Shown piece after piece: positions 39,506-48,798 of a DNA stretch of 64,000 bases. This DNA is from Desulfobulbaceae bacterium. Its GTDB lineage: Bacteria > Desulfobacterota > Desulfobulbia > Desulfobulbales > Desulfocapsaceae. Each line of letters opens with the position of its first letter. Positions within the stretch are counted from its first letter, which is position 1. The notes under the pieces were generated by a model. The model did not search any database and had not been told where the DNA came from. It worked only from the letters and a program-made list of their open reading frames with translations. The stretch covers positions 1-64,000 of the forward strand of contig QKIH01000107.1 of NCBI GenBank assembly GCA_003249645.1, in the 5' to 3' direction. The position numbers and the translations under genes are program-made.

Positions 39506-40666
39506 ATGAAAAAGAAACTCAGCTTATTAGTCATGGCAGGATTTCTTACTGCATCTTCAGCCGCTATGGCAGCAGATGTTGTTAAAATTGGTTTTATGGG
39601 ACCGATGACCGGAGCCAATGCCGCTCAGGGCATGGGCGCTAAAAATGCCTTCGATCTGGCAATCAAACTGGCAAATAAATCAGGCGAGTATCCCTACACC
39701 CTTGAAACTGTTGCTTTGGATGATGCATCAGATCCGGCTACCGGTGCGAATGCTGCGACCAAACTCGTTTCTGATAAGGAGGTTGTTGCCGCCACTGGTC
39801 ATTGGAACAGCCCGGTTGCCCGTGCGACCATTCCGATATTCCATGAAAACAACACAGCACTCATTGTATGGGGTGCCATCGGTGTGGATCTGACTGATAA
39901 ATATGGCAAAATGTATCCGGAAATCACCAGGGTTTGTCCTAAGCTTGACGCAGAGAATATCTATCTTGCCGACTTCTTGAATGAAAAGGGCTACAAGACT
40001 TTTTCAGTAATACATGACAACTCTGCTTATGGCGTCGACTGTCAGACTTATATGGACAGTTCGCTTAAAAATTTCGGTGCGGAAGTTCTTTCAACCGATG
40101 CGATCAATGTCGGCGAAAAAGACATGATGCCGGTTCTCACCAAAGCGGTGGCCACTCATCCACAAGCTGTTTATTACGGCGGTGTTGTAACAGAAGCAGC
40201 TCTTCTTAAACTGCAGATGAATAAAATAGGCCTGAAAAATTCTCTGTTCTGCGGCATTTCAGGTATTGCAGACGAAAAATTCAATGAGGTTGCAGGTAAG
40301 TCAGCAGAAGGTACCGTTATTGTCAAGCCTGGCGACTCCAGCAAGGTTGCTGGTTGGGATGCTTTCGTTGCCGCATATGATGCTGAAAACTATTCTGAAC
40401 CGATGGGTGCATACGGCAAATACTCTTATGATGCTGCAAATATCATCCTTGCTGCCTTAAAGCAGGTTGGACCGGACAGAGCAAAGGTTGCAGAGGCTAT
40501 TCGAAATATCAAATACCAGGGTCTGCTCGGCGAGTACACTTTTGATGAGACAGGACAGACCACCCTTCTTGATATGACCATCATGGTCAGCCAGGACGGA
40601 CAATGGGTTAACTGGGAAGACTCCTTGTATAAAAGTGGTGAACGTAAACTTATCGGTTTGAAATAA
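39506..40666 (+). CDS. Periplasmic binding protein, Liv-type ABC transporter
   Basis: About 386 residues. A signal peptide (KKKLSLLVMAGFLTASSAAMAA) precedes a type I periplasmic binding fold of the branched-chain amino acid/amide class: VKIGFMGPMTGANAAQGMG, LVSDKEVVAATGHWNSPVA, GEKDMMPVLTKAVATHPQAVYYGG. AGGAG lies before the ATG at 39506; an upstream TTG is not needed. Ligands in this class include amino acids, urea, amides and aromatic acids. Control-region sites shared with the hydroxylase cluster suggest that it may import that pathway's substrate or a related compound. Confidence 0.88.
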   Translation: MKKKLSLLVMAGFLTASSAAMAADVVKIGFMGPMTGANAAQGMGAKNAFDLAIKLANKSGEYPYTLETVALDDASDPATGANAATKLVSDKEVVAATGHWNSPVARATIPIFHENNTALIVWGAIGVDLTDKYGKMYPEITRVCPKLDAENIYLADFLNEKGYKTFSVIHDNSAYGVDCQTYMDSSLKNFGAEVLSTDAINVGEKDMMPVLTKAVATHPQAVYYGGVVTEAALLKLQMNKIGLKNSLFCGISGIADEKFNEVAGKSAEGTVIVKPGDSSKVAGWDAFVAAYDAENYSEPMGAYGKYSYDAANIILAALKQVGPDRAKVAEAIRNIKYQGLLGEYTFDETGQTTLLDMTIMVSQDGQWVNWEDSLYKSGERKLIGLK

Positions 40667-40765
40667 GCGCAAAGCCTACGTTTCTCTTCAAAGATCAAGC
40701 CGGTTTGAACCCTTTTGCAGGGAACGGACCGGCTGAAAAATACTTTTCCTACCAAGGAGAACACT

Positions 40766-41692
40766 GTGTCACTGGTTTTTTTACTGCACCTGAAAAACAG
40801 CATAATGCTTGGTGCGCAATATTCCCTGATCGCCATTGGGTTTACCTTGTTTTTCGGAGCTCTTAATGTCGTTGTCTTCTGTCAGGGGGCATTTTATATC
40901 CTTGCTTCCTTTATCGCGGCAGGATTGCTTTCACTGTTTATGGGGGCTGGATCTTTCGGTCCTGTTGTTTTCGGCTGTATAGTCTTTGCCATTTTTTTTC
41001 TGGCAATGTGTTTAACAGGCTGCGTCGGCATGCTGGTGGAGCGCAGTACCATAAGACCTTTCAGATCGGCACCGCTGGTGATGCCCATCCTTTCGACCAT
41101 CGCGGTAGGTATTGTGGTTGAGCAGCTGCTCAAGCTTTTCTATCCTCAAGGCTCTAATCCGCAGGTATTTCCTGAAGTGTTTCCGGATGCAGGAATGATG
41201 TTGGGCAGTCTTTATGTTTCAGCAGGGGAACTTGTGATTCTCGGCACAACAATCATCACCTTCACCGGAATTTACCTCTTTTTGAGCAAAACCAGACTGG
41301 GTTCCCATATTGTGGCAATATCGCAGGACTTCGAAGCTGCCCATCTCATGGGGATCAATGTTGACCGGGCTATCTATACCACCTTCTTTATCGGGGCAAG
41401 CCTGGCTGCAATCGCAGGATTTATGAACGGAATTTATTATACCGTCTTCAGATATGATATGGGTGCAATGGCTGGAATCAAAGGCTTTTCAGCGTCGGTA
41501 GTAGGGGGACTTGGTTCGGTATACGGTGCAGTTATCGGTGGTTTTCTCATGGCCTTTACAGAGACATTCGCCGCCGCGTACATACCTGGGGGATCCGCTA
41601 TTCGCGATGTGTTCTCCTTCGGAATTCTGCTGTTATTTCTCATCCTTCGCCCTTCAGGAATTATCGGCCAGAATTCACTGGAAAAAGTTTAA
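40766..41692 (+). CDS. LivH-like ABC permease
   Basis: About 308 residues with 8-9 membrane helices. SLIAIGFTLFFGALNVVVFCQGAFY at the N-terminus and GIKGFSASVVGGLGSVYGAVIGG near residues 240-262 are characteristic of LivH permeases. The start is GTG at 40766 with AAGGAG six bases ahead; a frame from 40715 has no site and would add a hydrophilic tail. It follows the binding-protein gene by 99 bases and precedes livM. Confidence 0.88.
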   Translation: MSLVFLLHLKNSIMLGAQYSLIAIGFTLFFGALNVVVFCQGAFYILASFIAAGLLSLFMGAGSFGPVVFGCIVFAIFFLAMCLTGCVGMLVERSTIRPFRSAPLVMPILSTIAVGIVVEQLLKLFYPQGSNPQVFPEVFPDAGMMLGSLYVSAGELVILGTTIITFTGIYLFLSKTRLGSHIVAISQDFEAAHLMGINVDRAIYTTFFIGASLAAIAGFMNGIYYTVFRYDMGAMAGIKGFSASVVGGLGSVYGAVIGGFLMAFTETFAAAYIPGGSAIRDVFSFGILLLFLILRPSGIIGQNSLEKV

Positions 41693-41716
41693 CCCATATA
41701 CACTGGAGAGAACACC

Positions 41717-42868
41717 GTGAAAAAAAACACATCACCTGCAGCAGGATTTATCTTTTCCTCAATTATTTATGCTGCTGTCGTCATCTTCATGGCTGTAGAT
41801 GATCTATACATCAGCCTGGGCCTGATAGTCGCTTTTGCTGCGGGTATCATCACCGCAGTCAAAACCGGTTTTTGGCAAAGAGCCCTGGGTTCTATTAATG
41901 ATAATACCGGCAAGATGACTGTCCTGGCTGGAATATTCACCCTTATTCTGCCTTTGCTCTTTTTGAATAACCCCTATGTGATTCACATTTTCACCCTTGC
42001 CTGCATATACTGCATCGCCACATTAGGACTCAATATTCAGGTGGGGAGTGCCGGCATGGTCAATTTCGCCCAGGGGGCGTTCTTTGGTGTCGGCGCCTAC
42101 GTTTCAGCGCTTCTGGATGTTCATTTTGGTTTTCCGTTCTGGATTACACTGCCGGCGGGAATGGCCGCAGCGGGAATCATGGGACTGCTCATGGGCCTGC
42201 CGACCTTGAAAACCCGTGAATACCACCTCTCGCTTGTCACAATTGCCTGCGCCTACATCAGTTTCCTGCTGGTGATGAATTTCAAGTGGACCGGTGGACC
42301 TGACGGCATCCCGGATATTTCCAAGCCAGTTATTTTCGGCATGGAGATCGGGCAGAAAATAACGCTCGGCAGCATCACCATTCCAGGTGTGATGACCTAT
42401 TGCTATATGGTTCTCGCTTTTCTTGCACTTGCGCTGATAGCGGCCCGCCGCCTGCAGAACTCATGGTACGGTCTTGCCTGGAATGCGATCCGCGATGATG
42501 AAATCTCCTCACGCTGCTACGGTTTGTCTCTGACTCGCTCAAAGCTTGAGGCTTTTGCCTTCGGTTCTATTTTTGCGGGAGCGGCTGGCGCCCTCTACGC
42601 CCACTTCATAGGGTTTATGTCGACTGAAAACATGAGCTTCCAGATCGGGTTGCTCTTGGTATGCATGGTGATTCTCGGCGGTATGGATAACCTGGCGGGA
42701 GTACTTGTCGGCACCTTGCTGCTTATCATTATTCCGGAAAAGCTGCGGGCATTCGAAGATTACAGGATGCTTTCCTACGGGCTTGTTCTAATACTCATGC
42801 TGATCTTCAGGCCGGAGGGGATTCTGCCATCCAAGCCAAGAATGTTCAACTTAACAGGGAGGGGCTAA
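41717..42868 (+). CDS. LivM-like ABC permease
   Basis: 383 residues. After an N-terminal hydrophobic extension, the LivM core has GLNIQVGSAGMVNFAQGAFFGVGAY, KTREYHLSLVTIACAY and WNAIRDDEISSRCYGL, the last being the coupling segment for the ATPases. The C-terminus reads GGMDNLAGVLVGTLLL. GTG start with GGAGAG ahead. Forms the second half of the Liv-type channel. Confidence 0.88.
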   Translation: MKKNTSPAAGFIFSSIIYAAVVIFMAVDDLYISLGLIVAFAAGIITAVKTGFWQRALGSINDNTGKMTVLAGIFTLILPLLFLNNPYVIHIFTLACIYCIATLGLNIQVGSAGMVNFAQGAFFGVGAYVSALLDVHFGFPFWITLPAGMAAAGIMGLLMGLPTLKTREYHLSLVTIACAYISFLLVMNFKWTGGPDGIPDISKPVIFGMEIGQKITLGSITIPGVMTYCYMVLAFLALALIAARRLQNSWYGLAWNAIRDDEISSRCYGLSLTRSKLEAFAFGSIFAGAAGALYAHFIGFMSTENMSFQIGLLLVCMVILGGMDNLAGVLVGTLLLIIIPEKLRAFEDYRMLSYGLVLILMLIFRPEGILPSKPRMFNLTGRG

Positions 42869-42871
42869 ACC

Positions 42872-43666
42872 ATGACTGTACAGCATAATTTCAGAAAACC
42901 GCTCCTTACCACCACCAATCTCACTATGCAGTTTGGCGGTCTCAAGGCACTGAACAGTGTGGATCTGTCCATCAATGAAGGACAGATATTCGGACTGATC
43001 GGTCCAAACGGTGCGGGAAAAACAACTTTTTTCAATATGCTGACCGGTATCTACCGGCCGACAAGTGGTGATGTTATCCTTGATAACACTTCTATCGTTG
43101 GGAAAACTCCGGCAGAAATAGCTAACGCGGGAACCATCAGGACTTTTCAGACCTGCCGCCTCTGGGACAATATGTCAATTCTGGAGAACTTGTTGCTCGG
43201 CACCTATATGAGAGAAAAGCCAGGGCTGTTCCAGACCCTGTTTCAGTACACCAAAGTGAAGACGGATTTTACCAGAAAAGCGGAAGAAGCCCTTGCCGTT
43301 GTCGAAAAGTTCGATCCGGCACTGGCCAGTGACTATAACCGCAAGGTAAGTGAACTCTCCCTCGTCGACCGTCGCAGGGTGGAGATCTCAAGAGCAATCC
43401 TTGCACGTCCCCGGCTGCTGCTTCTCGATGAACCCGCTGCAGGAATGGATCCGTCAGAAACCCGTCAACTGATGGGGGATATTACCAAACTGCAGGAAAG
43501 GTATCCGAAAATGAGCATTTTAGTTATTGAGCACGACATGACGGTTATTTCGGGCATGGCAGAGCAGGTGGCCATCCTCAATTTCGGAACCAAAATTGCC
43601 CAGGGAACCTTTGACGAAGTCAAGAACAATCCCGAAGTCATCGCCGCATATCTTGGAGGTGAATAA
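42872..43666 (+). CDS. LivG-like ABC ATPase
   Basis: 264 residues. Walker A GPNGAGKTT (about 43-51), Walker B LLLLDEPAAGMD and the switch His in VIEHDM are intact. The signature, usually LSYGQQRR or LAYGDQRR, reads LSLVDRRRVEI here, so the Gly is lost. With LivF it powers the importer; because LivF has a perfect signature, the two composite ATP sites may be unequal. Ends at the first base of livF (TAATG overlap). Confidence 0.88.
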   Translation: MTVQHNFRKPLLTTTNLTMQFGGLKALNSVDLSINEGQIFGLIGPNGAGKTTFFNMLTGIYRPTSGDVILDNTSIVGKTPAEIANAGTIRTFQTCRLWDNMSILENLLLGTYMREKPGLFQTLFQYTKVKTDFTRKAEEALAVVEKFDPALASDYNRKVSELSLVDRRRVEISRAILARPRLLLLDEPAAGMDPSETRQLMGDITKLQERYPKMSILVIEHDMTVISGMAEQVAILNFGTKIAQGTFDEVKNNPEVIAAYLGGE

Positions 43667-44364
43667 TGCTTCTTCAGCTGAATTCCGTATCGACCAGTTA
43701 CGGCAAAATTAAAATGCTGGATAAGGTATGTCTGAGTGTCGACACCGGTGAAGTGGTCTGTCTGCTTGGCTCAAACGGGGCCGGGAAAAGCACTACCATT
43801 AAAACGATTCTTGGCATGGTAAAGTCGAACAACGGCCAGATTCTTTTTGACGGTCAGGATATCGGCAAGATGAAAACATATGAAGTGATCAGGAAGGGAA
43901 TTTCTGTTGCTCCTGAGGGCAGGCGCCTGTTCCCGAGGATGACCGTGGAACAGAATCTGGAGATCGGTCTTGCCGCAAACCAGGAAGACTCAGCAGAATT
44001 GAAAGACCGAGTTTACCAGCTGTTTCCGGTGCTGAAAGACCGGGTTAATCAGGCCGCCGGAACACTCTCCGGCGGTGAGCAGGCAATGGTTGCCATCTCA
44101 AGAGCACTTATGCAGAAACCAAAACTTCTTATCCTTGATGAGCCTTCCTTCGGCTTGGCTCCGCTCCTGGTTGAAGCCTTTTATAACACCATCATTGAAA
44201 TAAGCAGGCAAGGTACGACCATTCTGCTGTCCGAACAGAATGCGGGTAAGGCCCTTGAGGTCTCAGACCGCGGCTATGTCCTCCAGAAGGGAGCCATCTA
44301 TGCATCCGGAACCAAGCAGGAGTTAATGGAAAACGATCTTGTTCGTAAATGCTATCTTGGCTGA
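43666..44364 (+). CDS. LivF-like ABC ATPase
   Basis: 232 residues. Walker A GSNGAGKST, signature LSGGEQAMVAISRAL and Walker B LLILDEPSFGLAP are all intact. The family-typical GRRLFPRMTVEQNLEIG follows the Q-loop region. GGAGG lies just before the ATG, which overlaps the livG stop. Last gene of the transporter operon, followed by a large hairpin. Confidence 0.9.
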   Translation: MLLQLNSVSTSYGKIKMLDKVCLSVDTGEVVCLLGSNGAGKSTTIKTILGMVKSNNGQILFDGQDIGKMKTYEVIRKGISVAPEGRRLFPRMTVEQNLEIGLAANQEDSAELKDRVYQLFPVLKDRVNQAAGTLSGGEQAMVAISRALMQKPKLLILDEPSFGLAPLLVEAFYNTIIEISRQGTTILLSEQNAGKALEVSDRGYVLQKGAIYASGTKQELMENDLVRKCYLG

Positions 44365-44484
44365 GCGATGAGCCTGCATGGGGCAGGGACTGTGAAAACG
44401 ATCACTGTTCAATGAAAACCTTTATTTCAAACCAGTTACAATCAATCAAATAAATCGTTGTTGACTGTTCTGCAGTGACACTTT

Positions 44485-44535
44485 GGGCTCCTTGCTTCCA
44501 GATCCGGTTTTGGATTCTTCTGGCAGGAGCCCTTT
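44485..44535 (+). terminator. Terminator after the Liv operon
   Basis: GGGCTCCT (44485-44492) pairs with AGGAGCCC (44525-44532), with an inner CCAGA/TCTGG pairing, followed by TTTGTAATT. A long but credible intrinsic terminator with a short T-run. Confidence 0.6.
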
Positions 44536-44807
44536 GTAATTATGAAAAATAGCTGAACTAATTACGTTTTACAGTTGGAGTTGTTCTATGAGTCATCACA
44601 GGAAATGTTGGCCGCATTTTCTACGGATGATTTTTTTTGTGGAGATATCGAATCGTTTTCTATATTGATGGCCGGTTTCTGTTTGGTTGCCGGTCAGCTG
44701 TTAAAGTTGAATTATGAACTGGAGATATTCAATCAATGCGACAGCGTTATGATCAGCATAGAGCCGATGAGATTGGGAGATCTGGCATTATTAAAAATGA
44801 GGAGAAA
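44536..44807. other. Intergenic region before the CoA-disulfide-reductase-like gene
   Basis: An 83-codon plus-strand frame (44575-44826, TTG start) crosses it but overlaps the next gene and has no recognisable domain. Otherwise nothing is evident beyond the GAGGAG ribosome site at 44799-44804. Confidence 0.3.
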
Positions 44808-46532
44808 ATGGCTAAAAAAATATTGATTATCGGGGCAGTGGCCCTGGGACCTAAAGTTGCCTGCAGGTTGCGCAGAATCGATCCTGAGGCAGAAATTACA
44901 GTTCTTGACCGTGACAATGTTATTTCATATGGCGGCTGCGGTATCCCTTACTATATCGGAGGAGATATCGCTGATATTGAAGGGCTACGCTCAACCCAGT
45001 CCCATGCAGTGAGAAACCAGAAATTCTTTGAAGAGGTAAAGGGTGTAAAGGTTCTCTGCGAGGTTGAAGCTCTTGAAATACTGAGAAAAGAAAAAAAGGT
45101 TCGTGTACGGCATCTTAGCGAGAATAATCGTGAAGAGCTGATGGAATATGACAAACTGGTCATCGCGACAGGTGCTTCACCGGTTCGGCCGCCTTTTCCA
45201 GGCTCCGATCTGCCGAATGTCTGTATAGTCTCAAACCTGCATCACGCAGAAGAGATTAAAAAACGTATTGCCCAGGGCAAGGTCGGCAAGGCTGTTGTGA
45301 TCGGCGCCGGTGCAATCGGTATTGAAATGGCTGAGGCCTTAACTGATCTGTGGGGGGTTGAAACCACCATTATTGAAATGGCAGATCAGGTGCTTCCGGC
45401 GGCTCTTGGTAAAAACGTGTCCACCGTTGTGCAGCGTCAGCTCGAGGAGAATAACGTCAAGGTGATGATCTCTGCCAGAGTCAAAGAGATTACCAAGGCT
45501 GATGATTCTGAAGAATTGACTGTTGTTACCGACAGGAATGAGATTCCATGTGATCTGGTTGTCCTGTCAGCCGGCGTGCGACCGAATACGGAGTTGGCCA
45601 GACAGGCCGGTATTGCACTTGGCACCTTCGGCGGTATCCTGGTTGATAGGAGAATGAGAAGCAGCGATCCGGATATTTATGCCGGTGGTGACTGTACTGA
45701 AATCCGCAATCTGATCAGCGGCGAGAATATGATGATGCCGCTTGGCTCTCTCGCCAATCGTCAGGGCAGGGTGATTGCAACTAATATCAGCGGTGGATCT
45801 TCACACTTTAAAGGGACTGTCGGCACTTTCTGCATGAAGGTTTTTAATATGGGGGTTTCAAAAACCGGCCTTTCCAGTCAGCAGGCGGCCCGGGCAGGTT
45901 TTGATCCGGTTTGCTCTATTGTTTCTCAAGCTGACCGTGCCCATTTTTATCCAAGCTCCCAGGTGATGTATATGACCCTGGTAGCAGACAGAAAGAGCCG
46001 TAAGATCCTTGGAATAGAGGCTGTCGGTAAGATGGGTGATGCGGTTAAGGCCCGTGTTGATGCGGTAGCGTCACTCTTGAAGACCGGCCATTGTGATGTT
46101 GATGATATCTGCGGACTCGAGACCGGTTATGCGCCGCCTTTTGCCTCTGCTATGGATGTCATCAATAATGCCGGCAACGTACTCGATAATATTCTTGAAG
46201 GCCGCAATGCCACCATTGACCCGGTTGGTTTTCTGAAAGAGTTTCATAACAGCGATATCAAGGTTCTGGATGTTCGTGACAAGGTGCAGGCAGAAAGTTT
46301 CATTGCTAAGTACGGTGGGCGGTGGATCAACATCCCTCAGGATCAGCTGCGTACCAGGCTGCAAGAGGTTCCGACCGATGAACCCCTTTTCGTCCTCTGC
46401 GATACCGGAACACGTTCATATGAAGCACAGGTTGTACTGGTCGCCAACGGTATTACCAATACAAGGAATATCCAGGGCGGATTTTCCCTGATTAAAGTCA
46501 ATGAGGCGAATTTCATCTGCCACGTTGACTGA
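44808..46532 (+). CDS. CoA-disulfide reductase-like flavoprotein fused to rhodanese
   Basis: About 574 residues. The N-terminal pyridine nucleotide-disulfide oxidoreductase has FAD motif IIGAVALGPKVACRL, active-site SYGGCGIPYYIGG with a single redox Cys (about residue 43) as in CoA-disulfide/persulfide reductases, an NADH motif VIGAGAIGIEMAEAL, and DIYAGGDCTE for the second FAD segment. A C-terminal rhodanese domain (about 475-574) has the catalytic Cys in LCDTGTRSYEA. Such fusions reduce CoA- or protein-bound persulfides with NAD(P)H. Start is ATG 44808 with GAGGAG ahead. Transcribed after the Liv terminator. Confidence 0.88.
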   Translation: MAKKILIIGAVALGPKVACRLRRIDPEAEITVLDRDNVISYGGCGIPYYIGGDIADIEGLRSTQSHAVRNQKFFEEVKGVKVLCEVEALEILRKEKKVRVRHLSENNREELMEYDKLVIATGASPVRPPFPGSDLPNVCIVSNLHHAEEIKKRIAQGKVGKAVVIGAGAIGIEMAEALTDLWGVETTIIEMADQVLPAALGKNVSTVVQRQLEENNVKVMISARVKEITKADDSEELTVVTDRNEIPCDLVVLSAGVRPNTELARQAGIALGTFGGILVDRRMRSSDPDIYAGGDCTEIRNLISGENMMMPLGSLANRQGRVIATNISGGSSHFKGTVGTFCMKVFNMGVSKTGLSSQQAARAGFDPVCSIVSQADRAHFYPSSQVMYMTLVADRKSRKILGIEAVGKMGDAVKARVDAVASLLKTGHCDVDDICGLETGYAPPFASAMDVINNAGNVLDNILEGRNATIDPVGFLKEFHNSDIKVLDVRDKVQAESFIAKYGGRWINIPQDQLRTRLQEVPTDEPLFVLCDTGTRSYEAQVVLVANGITNTRNIQGGFSLIKVNEANFICHVD

Positions 46533-46556
46533 TAGGCGAAGTAGTGCCATAAGAAA

Positions 46557-46590
46557 CAGGCCGGCAGGAGAATTTCCTGCCGGCTTGTTT
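46557..46590 (+). terminator. Terminator after the rhodanese-fusion gene
   Basis: Arms 46557-46569 and 46575-46588 (core GCCGGCAGGA/TCCTGCCGGC) form a strong GC-rich stem followed by TTT. It separates this gene from the converging SLH-protein gene. Confidence 0.75.
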
Positions 46591-46639
46591 ACTCTGCGTT
46601 CTTTCAGATGACATAATTTAATACAAGCAATACATGTGA

Positions 46640-48631
46640 TTATTCTAGCGCTCTGCCGTCAACAACGAGTTTGTGTCCATTCAGATCGATATTTTTTATT
46701 TCTCCGCTTAAAGAACTGAGATACGAATCACCGGTGAGCTTCCATTTGCTGGCATTGTCGAGATGAAGAGATATTTTTCCGCCTTCGTTACCATTGTTGA
46801 TTGATCCGTTAAGTTGAGAACCCTCAGTTAATGTCATCTCCAGGGACGAGATCTGGTCAACGATGATTTTTCCGCTGATTTTCTGGTTGATTGCTTCAAA
46901 ATTACAGGTTCCGCCATTTTTGCCGATGACTCCCCAGCCATTCCGGGCATCGTTGCCGACAACTTTCAGGAATATATCGTTAAACGGGTTAAGCAGCACA
47001 TTTTGGAGTTTAACGTTGCAGGAAGTATTTGTCACATACAGCATATCGCCATTATGTGAGGTGAGGCTGCCGCCTTCCATGGAAAAGGAACTGCGGCCCT
47101 GTTCGGCGTCTCCAGACATGCTTTGATAAATCATAATGTTCTGCAGGTTCTGGACATTTTCTTTACGCATATTGCCGGAAACAATGCAGTCTTTCAGGGC
47201 GACTGAATTTTTCCCTTCAATCACCACTGCTTCAGAGGATGTTGCTGTTAATGTTGCATCGCTGACCTTGATGTCTGCTGTGCTGTATATGGATGGAGAG
47301 CCTTCTCCATGGGCCGTATAGGTTCCGCCCTTGACTGTTAATACGCCGCCGCCGCGGTCTGTTCGCAAGGCAGCAGAGGAGCGCCCCTGGGTTTCAATCT
47401 GTGAATTGGTTATATTCATTTTGCCGCCGCCGGTTACCATAATACCGCCGGAACTGCCTTGTGTGGTGCTGATGGTGCAGTCATTGACAATAACTTCGGT
47501 TCCCTTGCCGTAGGAGAAAATTCCGTTGCCGCCGTGGGTAGAGGACTTGATGGTACTGTTATTGATTGTTGCCCTGGAGCCGTTCATTGCCAGAAAAGCA
47601 GCATTGCTGCCGTAAAAATTACATGCATCGCCTTCAGCGGCCTGGCCGCCGGTTTTTTCGATGATAACGTCTGTTAAAACAACATTAACATCTCCGTCTG
47701 CACGTAACGCATTTTCGCTGTCGGATACGGAGCTAAAGGTCTTGCTGCTAATGTCTTTGGTTGCCATGTAAGCACTGCTGCCATGATCTACCGTTCCGGG
47801 ATTCATTCCCGGCATCATCCCGGGTTTCCCGCCAGGAGCACCAGGCCCGCCCGGTTTTCCAGGTTCTCCATGGGGTTGTCCTAAAAATGACAGGGGATAG
47901 AGGATGCCGACAATATCTGTTCGAGATACTGCAGCTGATGCATTGAAATTGCCGTCCGCGTCGGCTTTGAGAACCTGTATTCTTGCAAGAGTTGCGACTG
48001 CTTTTTTCATATCTTCTGATAGGGTCTCACCATCTTTGAAGGCGGAAACATCAGAGGAAACCATGAAAGGAGGCATGCCGTTGTTGATTTCACTACGGTA
48101 AAGCCAGAGTGCAAGCTGGCCTTTTGTCACAGGTTGATTAGGGAAGAATTTCTCTCCATCTTCAAAAATTCTGCTGGCTTTGCCATTGATAACAGCCATA
48201 TACGCATAGTTCTTATCTGGTATGTCATCATAACCGCTTCCGGTCTGCGCATACTTGTATTTGTTGAAAAGCATCAGAGCAAGATCTTGCCGGGATAGCT
48301 GATCTTTCGGATGAAACAGTTTCATTCCTTCCGGATCGGTTATTATTTTTTTTTCGAAAAGGTAATCGATGTAAGCGTTTATTGATGCGGTCGATGCATC
48401 AAGATCGATGAAATAATCGGATGTTGTTTTATCTTCAAGAGCTGCCGCCTCCATCATCGGTCCTCCGGGCGGGTTGCCGATTTCTCCTGGAGGCGGACCG
48501 TTTTGGGGAATGTTATTGGGCGGCATCGTCCCAGGCGATTGTGCCGAGACATTCTGTGCCGATAGGCAGGTCAGGAATAAAGTTAAGAAGAGGAGAGTTT
48601 TAACCCGTATTGATTTTTGCTCGTGCATCAT
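46640..48631 (-). CDS. Exported protein with SLH-like repeats, Pro/Gly-rich linker and beta-helix
   Basis: 663 residues. A signal peptide (LLFLTLFLTCLSAQNVSA) is followed by an MPPNNIPQNG/PPGG-rich stretch, about two S-layer-homology-like repeats (residues about 70-240, for example YIDYLFEKKIITDPEG and FFPNQPVTKGQLALWLYRSE), a collagen-like Gly-Pro-Met linker (about 250-285), then about 370 residues of polymorphic-toxin-free beta-helix repeats rich in N, G, S and T (ATINNSTIKSSTHGGNGIFS). It probably sits on the cell surface as an adhesin or matrix protein. AAGGA precedes the ATG. No passenger-release or sorting domain is visible. A diguanylate cyclase gene lies just upstream, perhaps a regulatory link. 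Confidence 0.75.
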   Translation of the reverse strand: MMHEQKSIRVKTLLFLTLFLTCLSAQNVSAQSPGTMPPNNIPQNGPPPGEIGNPPGGPMMEAAALEDKTTSDYFIDLDASTASINAYIDYLFEKKIITDPEGMKLFHPKDQLSRQDLALMLFNKYKYAQTGSGYDDIPDKNYAYMAVINGKASRIFEDGEKFFPNQPVTKGQLALWLYRSEINNGMPPFMVSSDVSAFKDGETLSEDMKKAVATLARIQVLKADADGNFNASAAVSRTDIVGILYPLSFLGQPHGEPGKPGGPGAPGGKPGMMPGMNPGTVDHGSSAYMATKDISSKTFSSVSDSENALRADGDVNVVLTDVIIEKTGGQAAEGDACNFYGSNAAFLAMNGSRATINNSTIKSSTHGGNGIFSYGKGTEVIVNDCTISTTQGSSGGIMVTGGGKMNITNSQIETQGRSSAALRTDRGGGVLTVKGGTYTAHGEGSPSIYSTADIKVSDATLTATSSEAVVIEGKNSVALKDCIVSGNMRKENVQNLQNIMIYQSMSGDAEQGRSSFSMEGGSLTSHNGDMLYVTNTSCNVKLQNVLLNPFNDIFLKVVGNDARNGWGVIGKNGGTCNFEAINQKISGKIIVDQISSLEMTLTEGSQLNGSINNGNEGGKISLHLDNASKWKLTGDSYLSSLSGEIKNIDLNGHKLVVDGRALE

Positions 48632-48798
48632 AGTGTTCCTTTCATCAAAAAAAAATGATCACTTGAATCTTTCTGGCCATGGATGTGATCATAAGCATCC
48701 TGTACCGTGCAATCCGAATGGTCGTGTTCGTTAGTGACCAAGGATAATGCAATATTGAATTGCCGTGGGTTAATTTTTGTAATGCTGCACGGAGGGGC

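Noticed and set aside
44575-44826. 83-codon plus-strand frame before the rhodanese-fusion gene
   Set aside because: TTG start, overlaps the next gene and its ribosome site, no recognisable motif.
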